Notes: generated by a model not told the origin, from the sequence alone. Positions 7,653 to 17,819 are shown, counted from the first letter of the stretch. The stretch: 64,000 nt of DNA from Lysobacter sp. 5GHs7-4 (GCF_021284765.1 NZ_CP089924.1:2126001-2190000), one strand, 5' to 3'. Numbers and translations are program-made.

Positions 7653-9551
7653 ATGAACAAGATTCAACTCGATGGCCGTTCGCTCACGCGTGCGCAACTG
7701 GTGGCCGTGGCTTACGGCGCCCAAGTCGAACTGGCCGCGGCGCAACTGCCGGCGGTGCAACGCGCGGCGGATTTCCTGGCCGAACAGGTCAGTCGCGAGG
7801 AACCGATCTACGGCGTGTCCACCGGTTTCGGCAGCAATGCCGACCGCTTGCTCGGCGCCCACCACCTGCGCGACCAACTGCCGGGCGCGCAGCCTTCCGG
7901 CGAAACCCTGCACGAAGAGCTGCAGCGCAACCTGATCGTCACCCACGCGGTGTGCGTGGGCGAGGCCTTCGCGCCTGAGATCGTGCGCGCGATGCTGTGC
8001 ATCCGCATCAACACCCTGATGCGCGGCCATTCCGGCATCCGCGTGCAGACCCTGCAGGCGCTGACCGCCATGCTCAACGCCGGCATCGTGCCGGTGGTGC
8101 CGCAACTGGGTTCGGTCGGCGCCAGCGGCGATCTGGCGCCGTTGTCGCACCTGGCCATCGTGCTGCTGGGCGGCGGCGAAGCCTTCTACGAAGGCGAGCG
8201 CATGCCCGGCGCGCAGGCGTTGCAGCGCGCCGGCCTGCAGCCGGTCACGCTGTCGTACAAGGAAGGCCTGGCGCTGAACAACGGCACCGCGCAGATGCTG
8301 GCCTGCGGCGTGCTGGCGCTGGAAAAGCTGGAAGATCTGGCCGACACCGCCGACCTGGCCGCGGCCATGACCATCGACGCCTTCGCCGGCCGCCTGGGCG
8401 CGTTCGCCGAGGAAGTGCACGCGCTGCGTCCGCATCCGGGCCAGGTCGAGGTGGCCGCGCATCTGCGCCGCCTGCTCGAAGGTTCGACCCTGTCCGACAT
8501 TCCCTACCACCTGGTGCCGCGCTTCCGCGCCTGGCAGCCGCGCAGCTGGGACACGCCCGAATCGCAGGCGCTGCGCTTCGACATCGGCTGGGACTGGGTG
8601 CCGTTCGGGCAGCGCCACGGCCGCGAGAAGTTCTATCTGCGTTTCCGTCCGTTCCGCGGCGGCAAGAAGCATCAGCCGCAGGACAGCTACTCGCTGCGCT
8701 GCATCCCGCAGGTGCACGGCGCGGTGCGCGACGCCTTGGCGCAGGCCGCGCGGGTGCTGGAGGTCGAGCTCAATTCGCTCACCGACAATCCGATCGTGTT
8801 CCCGGACGCGCAGGCCGAGCATGTCGAGCAGCAGGTGATCTCGGCCGGCCATTTCCACGGCATGCCGCTGGCGCTGGCGATGAGCTACGTCAAGGCCGCG
8901 ATCCCGGTGCTGGCCAGCATTTCCGAGCGCCGCCTCAACAAGCTGGTCGATCCGGCCACCAACGACGGCCTGCCGGCGTTCCTGATCGGCAACGAGGACT
9001 CCACCGAATCCGGTCACATGATCGTGCAGTACACCGCCGCGGCGATCGTCAACGACCTGGCCAGCCGCGCGCATCCGGCCTCGGTGTATTCGATCCCGAC
9101 CAGCGCCAACGCCGAGGACCACGTGTCGATGGGCGCCAACGAGGCGCGTCACGTGCTGGCCATGGCCGACGATCTGGGCAAGGTGCTGGCGCTGGAGCTG
9201 TACACCGCCGCACAAGCGCTGGACCTGCGTCGCGACATGATCAACGCCGCGCGCGATCTGGCCGATCGCGCCGATGCGCAGGGGCTGGCCGGCAAGGTCG
9301 CCGGCGGTCCGGTCGCGGGCGACGGCGATCATGCCGGCTTCCTGGCCGAGGTCGAAGGCCTGCGCGCCGAGCTGGCGGCGGCCGAGGAGTTCCGTCCCGG
9401 CCGTGCGGTCGCGGCCGCGCATGCGGCGATCCGCGAGCGCATCGCCTTCCTGCCGCGCGACCGCGCGCTGGACGGCGAGGTGGCGACCGCGCTGCGCATG
9501 GTCGCCGACGGCAGCGTGCTGGCCGCCGCGCGCGCGGCCGTGCGCGCGTGA
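7653..9551 (+). CDS. Aromatic amino acid ammonia-lyase, HAL-like, with two large insertions
   Basis: 632 residues against about 510 for usual HutH. The MIO-forming Ala-Ser-Gly is at residues 157-159 (GSVGASGDLAPLSH). Y53 lies in PIYGVSTGFG, N209-N210 in LALNNGT, and QDSYSLRC near 343-350. The substrate-selectivity pair is T97-H98, closer to histidine lyases (SH) than to tyrosine (HL) or phenylalanine (FL) enzymes. About 50 extra residues (roughly 283-340, rich in Trp, Arg and Phe) sit just before QDSYSLRC, and a second ~50-residue insertion lies near the C-terminus after ALDLRR. No hutU/hutI/hutG genes are nearby; a 2OG-Fe(II) oxygenase follows after 46 bases. It may be a histidine lyase, another aryl lyase or an aminomutase. 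The start is the ATG at 7653; the longer frame from 7602 adds no homologous sequence. Confidence 0.85.
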   Translation: MNKIQLDGRSLTRAQLVAVAYGAQVELAAAQLPAVQRAADFLAEQVSREEPIYGVSTGFGSNADRLLGAHHLRDQLPGAQPSGETLHEELQRNLIVTHAVCVGEAFAPEIVRAMLCIRINTLMRGHSGIRVQTLQALTAMLNAGIVPVVPQLGSVGASGDLAPLSHLAIVLLGGGEAFYEGERMPGAQALQRAGLQPVTLSYKEGLALNNGTAQMLACGVLALEKLEDLADTADLAAAMTIDAFAGRLGAFAEEVHALRPHPGQVEVAAHLRRLLEGSTLSDIPYHLVPRFRAWQPRSWDTPESQALRFDIGWDWVPFGQRHGREKFYLRFRPFRGGKKHQPQDSYSLRCIPQVHGAVRDALAQAARVLEVELNSLTDNPIVFPDAQAEHVEQQVISAGHFHGMPLALAMSYVKAAIPVLASISERRLNKLVDPATNDGLPAFLIGNEDSTESGHMIVQYTAAAIVNDLASRAHPASVYSIPTSANAEDHVSMGANEARHVLAMADDLGKVLALELYTAAQALDLRRDMINAARDLADRADAQGLAGKVAGGPVAGDGDHAGFLAEVEGLRAELAAAEEFRPGRAVAAAHAAIRERIAFLPRDRALDGEVATALRMVADGSVLAAARAAVRA

Positions 9552-9597
9552 GCCGGCTCGGCCCGGGATCGGCATTGGGATCGGCATTGAAATCGGC

Positions 9598-10143
9598 ATG
9601 CGCCTGACCGCGCATTCCGAGCGTGCGTTCACCGTCGGCGGCCTGTTCGGCGCCGACGAGTGCGCGCAGCTGATCGCGCTGGCCGAAGCGCGGGGGTTCG
9701 AACCCGCCGGTGTGCGCACCACCGCCGGACAGAAGGCGATGCCGCACGTGCGCAACAACGAACGCGTGGTGCTCGAATCGCCCGAATGGGTCGATCGGCT
9801 GTGGCGGCGCCTGTCCGGCCTCGCCCTGCCGGTGCTGGACGGCCAGGTCGCGCGCGGGCTGCCCAGATCGCTGCGCTTCTACAAGTACGGCCCCGGCCAG
9901 CGCTTCCGCATGCACAAGGACGGTCCCTGGACCGAAGACGGCATGAGCAGCCGGCTGACCTTGCTGGTCTATCTCAACGAAGGCTTCGTCGGCGGCGACA
10001 CCGATTTCCGCGATTTCCGCATCGCGCCGGTCGCCGGCGAGGCGCTGCTGTTCGTGCACGACACCTGGCACGAAGGCGCGGCGGTGGAGCAGGGCGTGAA
10101 GTACGTGCTGCGCTCGGACGTGCTCTACGGCGCGGCGCCCTAA
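9598..10143 (+). CDS. 2OG-Fe(II) oxygenase, prolyl-4-hydroxylase-like
   Basis: 181 residues. The double-stranded beta-helix iron site is visible: H-x-D in FRMHKDGPW, the distal histidine in FVHDTWHEGA, and the 2-oxoglutarate-binding Arg in KYVLRSDVLY about 10 residues later. GGDTDFRD and TLLVYLNEGF are typical of P4Hc-fold proteins. It would hydroxylate a peptide or free amino-acid side chain using 2-oxoglutarate and O2; the substrate is unknown. It lies 46 bases after the lyase gene on the same strand. The spacer carries a threefold GGCATTGGGATC-type repeat, and the lyase frame does not continue into it. Confidence 0.85.
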   Translation: MRLTAHSERAFTVGGLFGADECAQLIALAEARGFEPAGVRTTAGQKAMPHVRNNERVVLESPEWVDRLWRRLSGLALPVLDGQVARGLPRSLRFYKYGPGQRFRMHKDGPWTEDGMSSRLTLLVYLNEGFVGGDTDFRDFRIAPVAGEALLFVHDTWHEGAAVEQGVKYVLRSDVLYGAAP

Positions 10144-10159
10144 GCGCGCGTAGCTGCAA

Positions 10160-12028
10160 CTAACCGCCGCGGCGGTCGCCGCTTTCCGGCATCGAGGTGC
10201 GCACGCAGTCGCGGCCGTCGGCCTTGGCCTGGTACAGGGCCTGGTCGGCGTCCTGCAGGGCCGGATCGATGGCGTTGTCGCAGTCGTTGGCGGCCTCGCC
10301 GGCGATCGCGTGCACGCCGATGCTGGCAGTGATGGTGATCGCGTGCTCGCCGCTGCGGCAGGGCTGCTCGCGCAGGTGCTGGCGCAGATCCTCGGCCACG
10401 CGCGAGGCCGCCTGCAGATCCAGGCCGGGCAGGGCGACGATGAACTCCTCGCCGCCGAAGCGCGCGAGCAAGGCGCGATGCGGCTGCAGGGAATGGCCCA
10501 TGGTGCGCGCGGCCCAGCACAGGCATTCGTCGCCGACCAGATGACCGTAGCGGTCGTTGATCTGCTTGAAGTGATCCAGGTCGATCATCAGCAGCGACAG
10601 CGGACGGCCGCTCTGCTGCGATTTCTCCAGCAGCTCTTGGAACACGTTGCGGAAATGGGTGCGGTTGTGCAGGCCGGTCAGGCCGTCGCGCTGGCTGCTC
10701 TCGCGCAGGCGCTCGTGCGCGTCTTCCAGTTGCGCCAGCGCGCTGCGCAGCTCGACCGTGCGCTGTTCGACCTTGTGCTCCAGCTGGGTCTTGGCCTCGT
10801 GCACGATGCGTTCGTTCTCGTTGCGCAGCGAGGCGTAGCGGTAGCCCAGCGCCACCGACAGCAGCAGCATTTCCAGCGCCGAGCCGATCTGCACGCCGTA
10901 TTCGGTGATGAACACCTTGGGCAGCAAGCCGAACGCGATCGCGGTGAACATGCCGGTGCCGAGCAGGAACATCGACCATGCCAGCAGGAACAACTGCGCC
11001 GGCTTGTAGCCGCGGCGCAGCACCACCAGGGTCGCCACCGCGATCCAGGCGATGCTGAAGAACACCGCGGCCGAGGCGATCGGCGTGGCGACGTTGTAGG
11101 GCAGGCGGGTCGCGGCCACGCCCAGCACCACGAAGAACGCGATCATGCCCAGGCCGACCCGGTCGCCCAGGCGCCAGCGTTGTTTCAAGCTGAGGAAGGT
11201 GCGCGCGAACTGCTGCATGCCGACCTGCGCCAGGCAAATCGACAACGGCACCGATTTGTCCGCCAGCCAGGTCGAGCGCGGCCACAGGTATTCGAAGCCC
11301 AGGCCGTTGAGGGTCAGCAGCACCAGGCCGAAGGCGGAGATGTGCAGCAGGTACCAGAAGTAGCTGGCGTCGCGCAGGCTCAGCCACAGCACCAGGTTGT
11401 AGATGAACAACGCCAGCAGAATGCCGTAGTACAGGCCGATGCCGAACTGCGCATCGCGCGAAACCTCGGTGAACGCGGTAGGCGTGAACAAGGTCAGCGG
11501 CACCTGCATGGAGCTTTGGCTTTGCACGCGCACGTACAGATCGGCCGGCTGGTCGGCCGGCAGGTTGAGCCAGAAGTTCGGATGGCGGTAGCGGATGCTG
11601 CGCGAGGAGAAGGGCAGGCTGTCGCCGCCGGCCAGGTGCTCGACGCGGCCGTCGGCGTGGCGCGTGTAGACGTCGATGCGGTCGCTGAGCGCGTACTGCT
11701 GCACCAGCAGCCAGCGCGGCTCGTCGCGGTCGCGGTTGAGCAGGCGCACGTGGAACCAGTAGGCGCCGGGCTGGAACCCGAATGCGGCGTTGCCGTTGGG
11801 CAGCGGCGCGTAGCGCCCCTCGCGCCGGGCGTGTTCGGCGCCGGTCAGGTCCAGGCGGCCTTCGACGTCGTGGTAGTAGTCGATGTGCGGTTCCAGCGGC
11901 ACGCCGACGTGGCTGCCGTCCAGCACCAGTGCGTTGTTATCGGTGGCAATCGCGGCCCACGAGGTCGCAGCGAGGCAGAGCCCTAGCGCGAGCAGCCAGA
12001 CTGTGAGCCCCCTCCAACCACGCCCCAT
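10160..12028 (-). CDS. 7TM-DISM receptor-type diguanylate cyclase
   Basis: 622 residues: signal peptide, an extracytoplasmic 7TMR-DISMED2 sensor (~40-190), seven transmembrane helices (~205-400, with FGIGLYYGILLALFIYNLVLW), a coiled coil (ENERIVHEAKTQLEHKVEQRT), then a GGDEF domain. The active-site motif is GGEEF (LLARFGGEEFIVAL), so synthesis of c-di-GMP is expected. The inhibitory RxxD site that normally precedes it by five residues reads PHRA here and is absent, predicting weak product inhibition. The start at 12028 is preceded by GGAGAGGG. It is convergent with the oxygenase gene and divergent from the his regulator. Confidence 0.93.
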   Translation of the reverse strand: MGRGWRGLTVWLLALGLCLAATSWAAIATDNNALVLDGSHVGVPLEPHIDYYHDVEGRLDLTGAEHARREGRYAPLPNGNAAFGFQPGAYWFHVRLLNRDRDEPRWLLVQQYALSDRIDVYTRHADGRVEHLAGGDSLPFSSRSIRYRHPNFWLNLPADQPADLYVRVQSQSSMQVPLTLFTPTAFTEVSRDAQFGIGLYYGILLALFIYNLVLWLSLRDASYFWYLLHISAFGLVLLTLNGLGFEYLWPRSTWLADKSVPLSICLAQVGMQQFARTFLSLKQRWRLGDRVGLGMIAFFVVLGVAATRLPYNVATPIASAAVFFSIAWIAVATLVVLRRGYKPAQLFLLAWSMFLLGTGMFTAIAFGLLPKVFITEYGVQIGSALEMLLLSVALGYRYASLRNENERIVHEAKTQLEHKVEQRTVELRSALAQLEDAHERLRESSQRDGLTGLHNRTHFRNVFQELLEKSQQSGRPLSLLMIDLDHFKQINDRYGHLVGDECLCWAARTMGHSLQPHRALLARFGGEEFIVALPGLDLQAASRVAEDLRQHLREQPCRSGEHAITITASIGVHAIAGEAANDCDNAIDPALQDADQALYQAKADGRDCVRTSMPESGDRRGG

Positions 12029-12227
12029 GCGCACCCTCTCCGTTGGTCCGGCCGGCGTTGGGTCGCGTCGGCACGGGCACGGAGTGAGTCTACGCTCCGG
12101 CACCGCCCTAGTTTGCCGCAAACGCGGCCACAGACGAGGCGCCAGCGACCGCCGGTCGGTCACCGCTACTGTGATCAACGGCGATTTTCGCCGATCCCGG
12201 CCGGCCCGGGGCGGCCGGGGCGCCGGC

Positions 12228-12277
12228 TTGACGGATGCCACCGGCGTCGGCTAATGTATTAACGCGTTAATACATTA
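12228..12277 (+). promoter_or_regulatory. Promoter and perfect 26-bp palindromic operator before the his regulator
   Basis: A -35-like TTGACG lies at 12228-12233. After 18 bases comes TAATGT at 12252, a weak -10. The -10 region is inside a perfect inverted repeat, TAATGTATTAACG and its exact complement, occupying 12252-12277. The palindrome ends 19 bases before the TTG start of a TrpR-like gene. A repressor dimer bound there would block RNA polymerase, so autoregulation, and possibly control of the whole his operon, is likely. Confidence 0.7.
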
Positions 12278-12296
12278 TCGACAGAGTGAGCCCGCC

Positions 12297-12608
12297 TTGA
12301 AGCGCCGTGCCGTGGACATCGACGACAGCGAAGACCCGATCGCCAACCTGGCGGGCGCGCTGCTGGGCCTGCGCAATGCCGAGCAGATGCGGGCTTTCCT
12401 GGAAGACCTATGCACCCCGGCCGAGCTGGAATCGATGACCGACCGCTGGCGGGTCGTGCCGCTGCTGCGCGACGGCGTGCCGTACCGCGAGATCCACGAC
12501 CGCACCGGCGTCAGCGTGACCACCATCGGTCGGGTCGCACGCACCCTGGAACGCGGCGCCGGCGGTTACGCGGCGGCCTTGCATCGACGCCCCTCGCGCG
12601 TGCGTTGA
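12297..12608 (+). CDS. TrpR/YerC-YecD-family repressor
   Basis: 103 residues, the usual size of TrpR-superfamily all-helical dimers. The segment [19 protein letters not shown] followed by the helix-turn-helix [18 protein letters not shown] is diagnostic of YerC/YecD relatives of the Trp repressor. The TTG at 12297 is the only in-frame start after the promoter. The gene sits 52 bases upstream of hisG on the same strand and behind a perfect palindrome. I infer a DNA-binding repressor of the histidine genes; the co-repressor (histidine, tryptophan or other) is not visible from sequence. Confidence 0.85.
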   Translation: MKRRAVDIDDSEDPIANLAGALLGLRNAEQMRAFLEDLCTPAELESMTDRWRVVPLLRDGVPYREIHDRTGVSVTTIGRVARTLERGAGGYAAALHRRPSRVR

Positions 12609-12660
12609 ATCGTTCCGCCGGGCCGCAGCGCCCACGTCTTCCGCCTTCGAGAGTTGCCCC

Positions 12661-13575
12661 ATGAGTCCTACCGTCAGTCCGGCCGCGCGCGACCGGTTGC
12701 GCATCGCCATCCAGAAGTCCGGGCGCCTGGCCGAACCGGCGCGCGCGCTGTTGGCGTCGTGCGGCCTGAGCTGGCGCGAAAGCCGCGACCGTCTGTTCTG
12801 CTATGGCGAAACCTTGCCGGTGGACCTGTTGCTGGTGCGCGACGACGACATCCCGGGCCTGATCGCCGACGGTGTCTGCGACCTGGGCGTGGTCGGCCGC
12901 AACGTGTTGCTGGAACAGGACGGCGACCGCCGCGGCAACGGCCGCGCGGCGGCGTTCCGCGAATGGCGCGCGCTGGGCTTCGGCGCCTGCCGCCTCGATC
13001 TGGCCGTGCCCGAGGGCTGGGACTGGCAAGGCCCGGCGCAATTGGCCGGCAAGCGCATCGCCACCAGCTACCCGGCCCTGTTGTCGCGCTGGCTGGCCGA
13101 GCAGGGCGTGGACGCGCAGGTGGTGCTGCTGTCGGGTTCGGTCGAAATCGCGCCGCGCCTGGGCCAGGCCGAGGCGATCTGCGATCTCGTGTCCAGCGGC
13201 GCCACTCTGGCCGCCAACCAGCTCAAGGCCGTGACCACCCTGATCCAGAGCGAAGCGGTGCTGGCCGGTCCGGTCGACGCCTTCGACGACGTGCGCGGCG
13301 AACTGGCCGACCTGCTGCTGCGTCGCCTCGACGGCGCCCTGCGCATACGCCACAGCAAGCTGCTGCTGTTCCAGGCGCCGCGGCAACTGCTGGCCGATCT
13401 GCTGCCGTTGCTGCCCGACGCCGAGGCGCCGACGGTAATGCAGCTCGACGGCGGCGACGGCGTCGCGTTGCAGGCGTTGTGCCACGGCGCGGTGACCTGG
13501 CAGCGGTTGGAAGAACTCAAGCGCGCCGGCGCGCGCGGGCTGATGGTGCTGCCGGTGGAGGGCATGCTGGCATGA
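12661..13575 (+). CDS. hisG: ATP phosphoribosyltransferase (long form)
   Basis: 304 residues, the length of the HisG long form with a C-terminal histidine-sensing domain, so no HisZ is needed. Visible features are [14 protein letters not shown] at the N-terminus, [26 protein letters not shown], and the PRPP-binding-type [14 protein letters not shown] around residues 176-190. It joins ATP and PRPP, the first and feedback-inhibited step of histidine synthesis. Its stop overlaps the hisD start as ATGA, so the two are translationally coupled. Confidence 0.96.
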   Translation: MSPTVSPAARDRLRIAIQKSGRLAEPARALLASCGLSWRESRDRLFCYGETLPVDLLLVRDDDIPGLIADGVCDLGVVGRNVLLEQDGDRRGNGRAAAFREWRALGFGACRLDLAVPEGWDWQGPAQLAGKRIATSYPALLSRWLAEQGVDAQVVLLSGSVEIAPRLGQAEAICDLVSSGATLAANQLKAVTTLIQSEAVLAGPVDAFDDVRGELADLLLRRLDGALRIRHSKLLLFQAPRQLLADLLPLLPDAEAPTVMQLDGGDGVALQALCHGAVTWQRLEELKRAGARGLMVLPVEGMLA

Positions 13576-14891
13576 ACGGCGAACGCATCATGCAGCGGCT
13601 GGACTGGACGGCTCTGGAAGAGGACCGGCGCGCGAGCGCGCTGCGCCGCCCGGCGCAGCAGACCCGGCGCGAGACCGCCGATGCGGTGACCGCGATCATC
13701 GAACAGGTGCGCGCGGACGGCGACGAGGCCTTGCGCGCGCTGGGTGCGCGCTACGACGGCGTGGCGCTGGACGCGTTCGAGGTCGGCGCCGAGGAATTCG
13801 AGGCGGCGCAACGCGAGATCTCCGAGCGCCTGCGCGCCGCGATCGATCAGGCGGCCGCACGCATCGAAGCCTTCCACGCCGCCGGCATGACCCCAGCCTA
13901 TGCGCTGGACAGCGGCGACGGCGTGCGCTGCGAACGCATCCTGCGCCCGATCCAGCGCGTGGGCCTGTACGTGCCCGCCGGTTCGGCGCCGCTGCCCTCG
14001 ACCGCGCTGATGCTGTGCATGCCGGCGCGCCTGGCCGGATGTCCGCAGATCGCGCTGTGCACGCCGCCGCGCCGAGACGGCCGCGCCGATCCGGCGGTGC
14101 TGTACGCCGCGCGCCGCTGCGGCGTGAACCGGGTCTACAAGCTCGGTGGCGCACAGGCGATCGCGGCGATGGCCTTCGGCACCGCCAGCATCGGCCAATG
14201 CGACAAGCTGTTCGGGCCGGGCAACGCCTACGTCACCGAAGCCAAGCGTCAGGTGGCGCTGATGGAGGGCGGGGCGGCGATCGATCTGCCGGCCGGTCCG
14301 TCGGAAGTGCTGGTGATCGCCGATGCCGGCGCCGATCCGGCCTTCGTCGCCGCCGATCTGCTGTCGCAGGCCGAGCACGGCCCGGATTCGCAGGTGATCC
14401 TGCTCAGCGACGACACGGCCTTGCTGGATGCGGTGGACACGCAGATCGCCGCGCAACTGCAGGCCCTGCCGCGCGCCGAGACCGCGCGCGCGGCCTTGCG
14501 CGCTTCGCGTTCGATCCGCGTCGATTCGATCGCCGCGGCGCTGGACGTGAGCAACCGCTACGCGCCCGAACACCTGATCCTGGCCCTGCGCGATGCGCGC
14601 ACCTGGCTACCTAAGGTGCTCGCGGCCGGTTCGGTGTTCCTCGGCGATTGGGCGCCTGAAGCGCTGGGCGACTACTGCAGCGGCACCAACCACGTGCTGC
14701 CGACCAGCGGCGCCGCGCGCTACGCCGGCGGCGTCAGCGTGGCCAGCTTCCAGGTCGCGATCACGGTGCAGGAAGTGCAACCGCAAGGCATCGCCGCGAT
14801 CGGCCCATGCGCGGTCGAACTGGCCAGCGCCGAAGGCCTGGACGCGCACCGCATCGCGGTCGCGCTGCGTCTGCAGCGGGTGGCCGCATGA
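13572..14891 (+). CDS. hisD: Histidinol dehydrogenase
   Basis: 439 residues. It carries the family signatures VGLYVPAG near residue 130, [57 protein letters not shown] and RYAPEHLIL. It oxidises L-histidinol to histidine in two NAD-dependent, zinc-requiring steps. The ATG at 13572 overlaps the hisG stop; an internal ATG at 13590 is a possible alternative start that would remove six residues. It overlaps hisC by four bases. Confidence 0.96.
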   Translation: MNGERIMQRLDWTALEEDRRASALRRPAQQTRRETADAVTAIIEQVRADGDEALRALGARYDGVALDAFEVGAEEFEAAQREISERLRAAIDQAAARIEAFHAAGMTPAYALDSGDGVRCERILRPIQRVGLYVPAGSAPLPSTALMLCMPARLAGCPQIALCTPPRRDGRADPAVLYAARRCGVNRVYKLGGAQAIAAMAFGTASIGQCDKLFGPGNAYVTEAKRQVALMEGGAAIDLPAGPSEVLVIADAGADPAFVAADLLSQAEHGPDSQVILLSDDTALLDAVDTQIAAQLQALPRAETARAALRASRSIRVDSIAAALDVSNRYAPEHLILALRDARTWLPKVLAAGSVFLGDWAPEALGDYCSGTNHVLPTSGAARYAGGVSVASFQVAITVQEVQPQGIAAIGPCAVELASAEGLDAHRIAVALRLQRVAA

Positions 14892-15979
14892 GCGCGCCGC
14901 TGTCGCTATTGCGCGAGGACTTGCGCGACTTCGCCGGCTACAAGTCGGCGCGCAGCGAGGCCCTGGACGGCAGCGTGTGGCTCAACGCCAACGAATCGGC
15001 CTGGGCCAACGCCGCCGACGCGGCCGGCGCGCTGCGGCGCTATCCCGATCCGCAGCCGGCGCCGTTGCGCGCGGCGCTGGCCGCGCTGTACGGCTGCGCG
15101 CCCGAGCAACTGCTGGCCGGCCGCGGCAGCGACGAGGGCATCGATCTGCTGTTGCGCGCGTTCTGCCGCCCCGGCGGCGACGCCATCGTGACCACGCCGC
15201 CGACCTTCGGCATGTACGCGGTATGCGCGCGCCTGCACGGCACGCGTGTGGTCGAGGCGGCGCTGCGCGATACGCCGGACGGGTTCGTCTGCGATTTCGA
15301 GGCGATCGCAGCGGCTGCCGAAAGCGCGGCCGCCAAGCTGGTGTTCCTGTGCTCGCCGGGCAATCCCTCCGGTACGCTGCTGCCGCTGGACGCGATCGCG
15401 GCGCTGGCGCAACGCCTGAGCGCGCGCGCACTGGTGGTGGTGGACGAGGCGTACCTGGAATACGCGCAGGCGCCGTCGGCGGTCGAGCTGATCTCGCGCT
15501 ATCCCAACATCGTGGTGCTGCGCACGTTGTCCAAAGCGCATGCGCTGGCGGCGGCGCGCATCGGCAGCACTATCGCCCACGCCGATGTGATCGCGGCCTT
15601 GCAGCGCTGCCAGGCGCCGTATCCTCTGGCCGAACCGTGCGTGGCGCTGGCTTTGCGTGCCTTGGACGGCGCGGCGCGCGCCGTGAGCCAGGCCAATGCC
15701 GCGGCCTGCGTGCTGGAGCGCGAACGCCTGTACGCGGCCTTGCCGGCCGTCGCCGGCGTGCGTCAGGTCTATCCTTCGCGCGCCAACTTCCTGCTGGCGC
15801 GCTTCGAGCGCACCCAGGCCGCGTTCGACGCGCTGCTGGCCGCGGGCGTGGTGGTGCGCGACATGCGCGCCGCGCCGCAGCTGGCGGACGCCCTGCGCAT
15901 CAGCCTGGGCACCGCGGAGCAGAACGCGCGCGTGCTCGACACCCTGGCGCGCGCCGATGCGGACGCGCGCGCCGCATGA
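14888..15979 (+). CDS. hisC: Histidinol-phosphate aminotransferase
   Basis: 363 residues, PLP fold type I. Visible are [13 protein letters not shown] for substrate binding, [40 protein letters not shown] and the PLP lysine in [15 protein letters not shown]. It converts imidazole-acetol phosphate to histidinol phosphate with glutamate. The start overlaps the hisD stop (ATGA). Its own stop overlaps a 9-codon open frame leading to hisB. Confidence 0.96.
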   Translation: MSAPLSLLREDLRDFAGYKSARSEALDGSVWLNANESAWANAADAAGALRRYPDPQPAPLRAALAALYGCAPEQLLAGRGSDEGIDLLLRAFCRPGGDAIVTTPPTFGMYAVCARLHGTRVVEAALRDTPDGFVCDFEAIAAAAESAAAKLVFLCSPGNPSGTLLPLDAIAALAQRLSARALVVVDEAYLEYAQAPSAVELISRYPNIVVLRTLSKAHALAAARIGSTIAHADVIAALQRCQAPYPLAEPCVALALRALDGAARAVSQANAAACVLERERLYAALPAVAGVRQVYPSRANFLLARFERTQAAFDALLAAGVVVRDMRAAPQLADALRISLGTAEQNARVLDTLARADADARAA

Positions 15980-16005
15980 CTATGTCCATCGAAGCGCCCC
16001 TATGA
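15976..16005 (+). other. 9-codon mini-ORF bridging hisC and hisB
   Basis: ATG at 15976 overlaps the hisC stop as ATGA, and its TGA at 16003 overlaps the hisB ATG at 16002, again as ATGA. The peptide would be MTMSIEAPL. The hisC-hisB gap is thus spanned by a frame that could carry terminating ribosomes to hisB. A chance origin is possible in so short a frame. Confidence 0.4.
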
Positions 16006-17081
16006 GCCAGACCCCGCTACTGTTCGTCGATCGCGACGGCACCCTGATCGCCGAACCCGACGATTTCCAGATCGACAGCTACGCCAAGCTGCGCTTCGTC
16101 GACGGCGTGATTCCGGCGATGCTGCGCCTGCGCGACGCCGGCTACGAATTCGTGATGATCAGCAACCAGGACGGCCTGGGCAGCGCCTCGTTTCCGCGCG
16201 AGGACTTCGAAGGTCCGCATGCGCTGATGCTGCAGGTGTTCGCCAGCCAGGGCATCGCCTTCCGCGACATCCTGATCGACACCAGCCTGCCGGCCGACAA
16301 CGCGCCCACGCGCAAGCCGGCGATCGGTCTGGCCCTGCCGTTGCTCAAGGACCGAGGCATCGACTGGACGCGCTCGGCGATGATCGGCGACCGCGACACC
16401 GACATCGCCTTCGCGCGCAACCTGGGCATCCGCGGCTTTCAGCTGCGCACCGATGCGTTCGGCGGCGAGTGGGATTGGCCGGGCATCGCCCACGCGCTGG
16501 CCGACGCGCCGCGCATCGCGCGCATCCAGCGCAATACCCGCGAGACCCGCATCGAAGTCGAAGTCGATCTGGATCGCGAGGCCGATCCGCAGGTCGCCAC
16601 CGGGCTGGGCTTCTTCGATCACATGCTGGAACAGTTGGGTAAGCACGGCGGTTTCGCGCTGGAGCTGCGATGCAGCGGCGACCTGCACATCGACGAACAC
16701 CACACCATCGAGGACAGCGCGCTCGCGCTGGGCCAGGCGCTGCGTGCGGCACTGGGCGACAAGCGTGGTATCGGCCGCTACGGCTTCGTGCTGCCGATGG
16801 ACGAGAGCCTGGCGACGGCGGCGTTGGATTTTTCCGGCCGTCCCTATCTGGTGTTCGAGGGCGCGTTTGCGCGCGAGCGCGTGGGCGACATGCCGACCGA
16901 GCTGGTGCCGCATTTCTTCCGCTCGCTGTGCGAGGCGGCGGGGCTGAACCTGAATCTGAACGTGCAGGGCGACAACGACCATCACAAGGTCGAAGCCTGC
17001 TTCAAGGCGGTGGCCCGGGCCTTGCGCCAGGCGATCCGCCGCGAGGGCCATGGATTGCCCAGCACCAAGGGCAGTCTCTGA
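16002..17081 (+). CDS. hisB: Bifunctional histidinol-phosphatase / imidazoleglycerol-phosphate dehydratase
   Basis: 359 residues. The N-terminal half is a HAD phosphatase with D10-R-D12-G-T, the KPAIGL lysine region and [12 protein letters not shown]. The C-terminal half (from about residue 165) is IGPD, with [39 protein letters not shown] and the [13 protein letters not shown] metal-binding histidines. One chain therefore catalyses two non-consecutive steps of histidine synthesis, the gammaproteobacterial arrangement. No ribosome site is obvious; coupling through the preceding mini-ORF is possible. Confidence 0.96.
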   Translation: MSQTPLLFVDRDGTLIAEPDDFQIDSYAKLRFVDGVIPAMLRLRDAGYEFVMISNQDGLGSASFPREDFEGPHALMLQVFASQGIAFRDILIDTSLPADNAPTRKPAIGLALPLLKDRGIDWTRSAMIGDRDTDIAFARNLGIRGFQLRTDAFGGEWDWPGIAHALADAPRIARIQRNTRETRIEVEVDLDREADPQVATGLGFFDHMLEQLGKHGGFALELRCSGDLHIDEHHTIEDSALALGQALRAALGDKRGIGRYGFVLPMDESLATAALDFSGRPYLVFEGAFARERVGDMPTELVPHFFRSLCEAAGLNLNLNVQGDNDHHKVEACFKAVARALRQAIRREGHGLPSTKGSL

Positions 17082-17216
17082 GCCGGACGGGACCGTACTG
17101 TCGTTCAGCTCGGTTCGTTCAGTGCGGCAAGCGATCGCGCGGGTCCGGTTCTGGCGCGGCCTGGCGATAGGTAGACCAGCCCAGACGGCTGGCGCAGCGT
17201 GGTTTAAGAGGTTTTC

Positions 17217-17819
17217 GTGACGAACGTCGTACTCATCGACATGGGTGGGGGGAACATCGGCTCGGTGCGTTATGCACTGGAGCGGTTGGGTGCGCACGCG
17301 GTTTTGAGCGCCGACCCCGCCACGATCGGTTCGGCAGAGCGAGTGATCCTGCCGGGGGTCGGGGCGGCGGCGCCAGCGATGGCGCGGCTGCGCGAGCTCG
17401 GTTTGGTCGACACCATCCGGGCGCTGCGTCAGCCGCTGCTCGGGATCTGCCTGGGCATGCAGCTGCTGTTCGAGTCGTCCGAGGAGGGCGACGTGGAGTG
17501 TCTGGGGTTGTTGCCCGGACGCATCGGCAAACTGCAACCGCGCCCGGGAGTTCGCGTACCTCACATGGGATGGAATGCTTTGGACCGGCGACGCCCGTCG
17601 CCCCTGCTGGCCGGTATCGCCGACGGCGACCGCGCCTACTTCGTGCACAGCTACGCGGTGCCGGTCGGCCCCGACACGCTGGCCGCGAGCGAACACGGCA
17701 TGCCGTTCTCGGCCGTGGTCGGGCGCGACAACCGCTACGGCGCGCAGTTCCACCCCGAGCGTTCGGCGGCGGTGGGCGCGCGTTTGCTGCGCAACTTCCT
17801 CGATGGGGTGCCGGCATGA
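17217..17819 (+). CDS. hisH: Imidazole glycerol phosphate synthase, glutaminase subunit
   Basis: 200 residues, class I glutamine amidotransferase. The nucleophile is C78 in [15 protein letters not shown], with the His-Glu pair in QFHPERS near the C-terminus and the oxyanion region LPGVGA. It supplies ammonia to HisF. The start is GTG at 17217 after AAGAGG. It is preceded by a 135-base gap, the only real break in the operon. It overlaps hisA by four bases. Confidence 0.95.
   Translation: MTNVVLIDMGGGNIGSVRYALERLGAHAVLSADPATIGSAERVILPGVGAAAPAMARLRELGLVDTIRALRQPLLGICLGMQLLFESSEEGDVECLGLLPGRIGKLQPRPGVRVPHMGWNALDRRRPSPLLAGIADGDRAYFVHSYAVPVGPDTLAASEHGMPFSAVVGRDNRYGAQFHPERSAAVGARLLRNFLDGVPA

Noticed and set aside
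12278..12660. His attenuator leader before hisG
   Set aside because: I looked for a short frame with consecutive His codons and competing hairpins between the promoter and hisG and saw none. The TrpR-like gene occupies the space.
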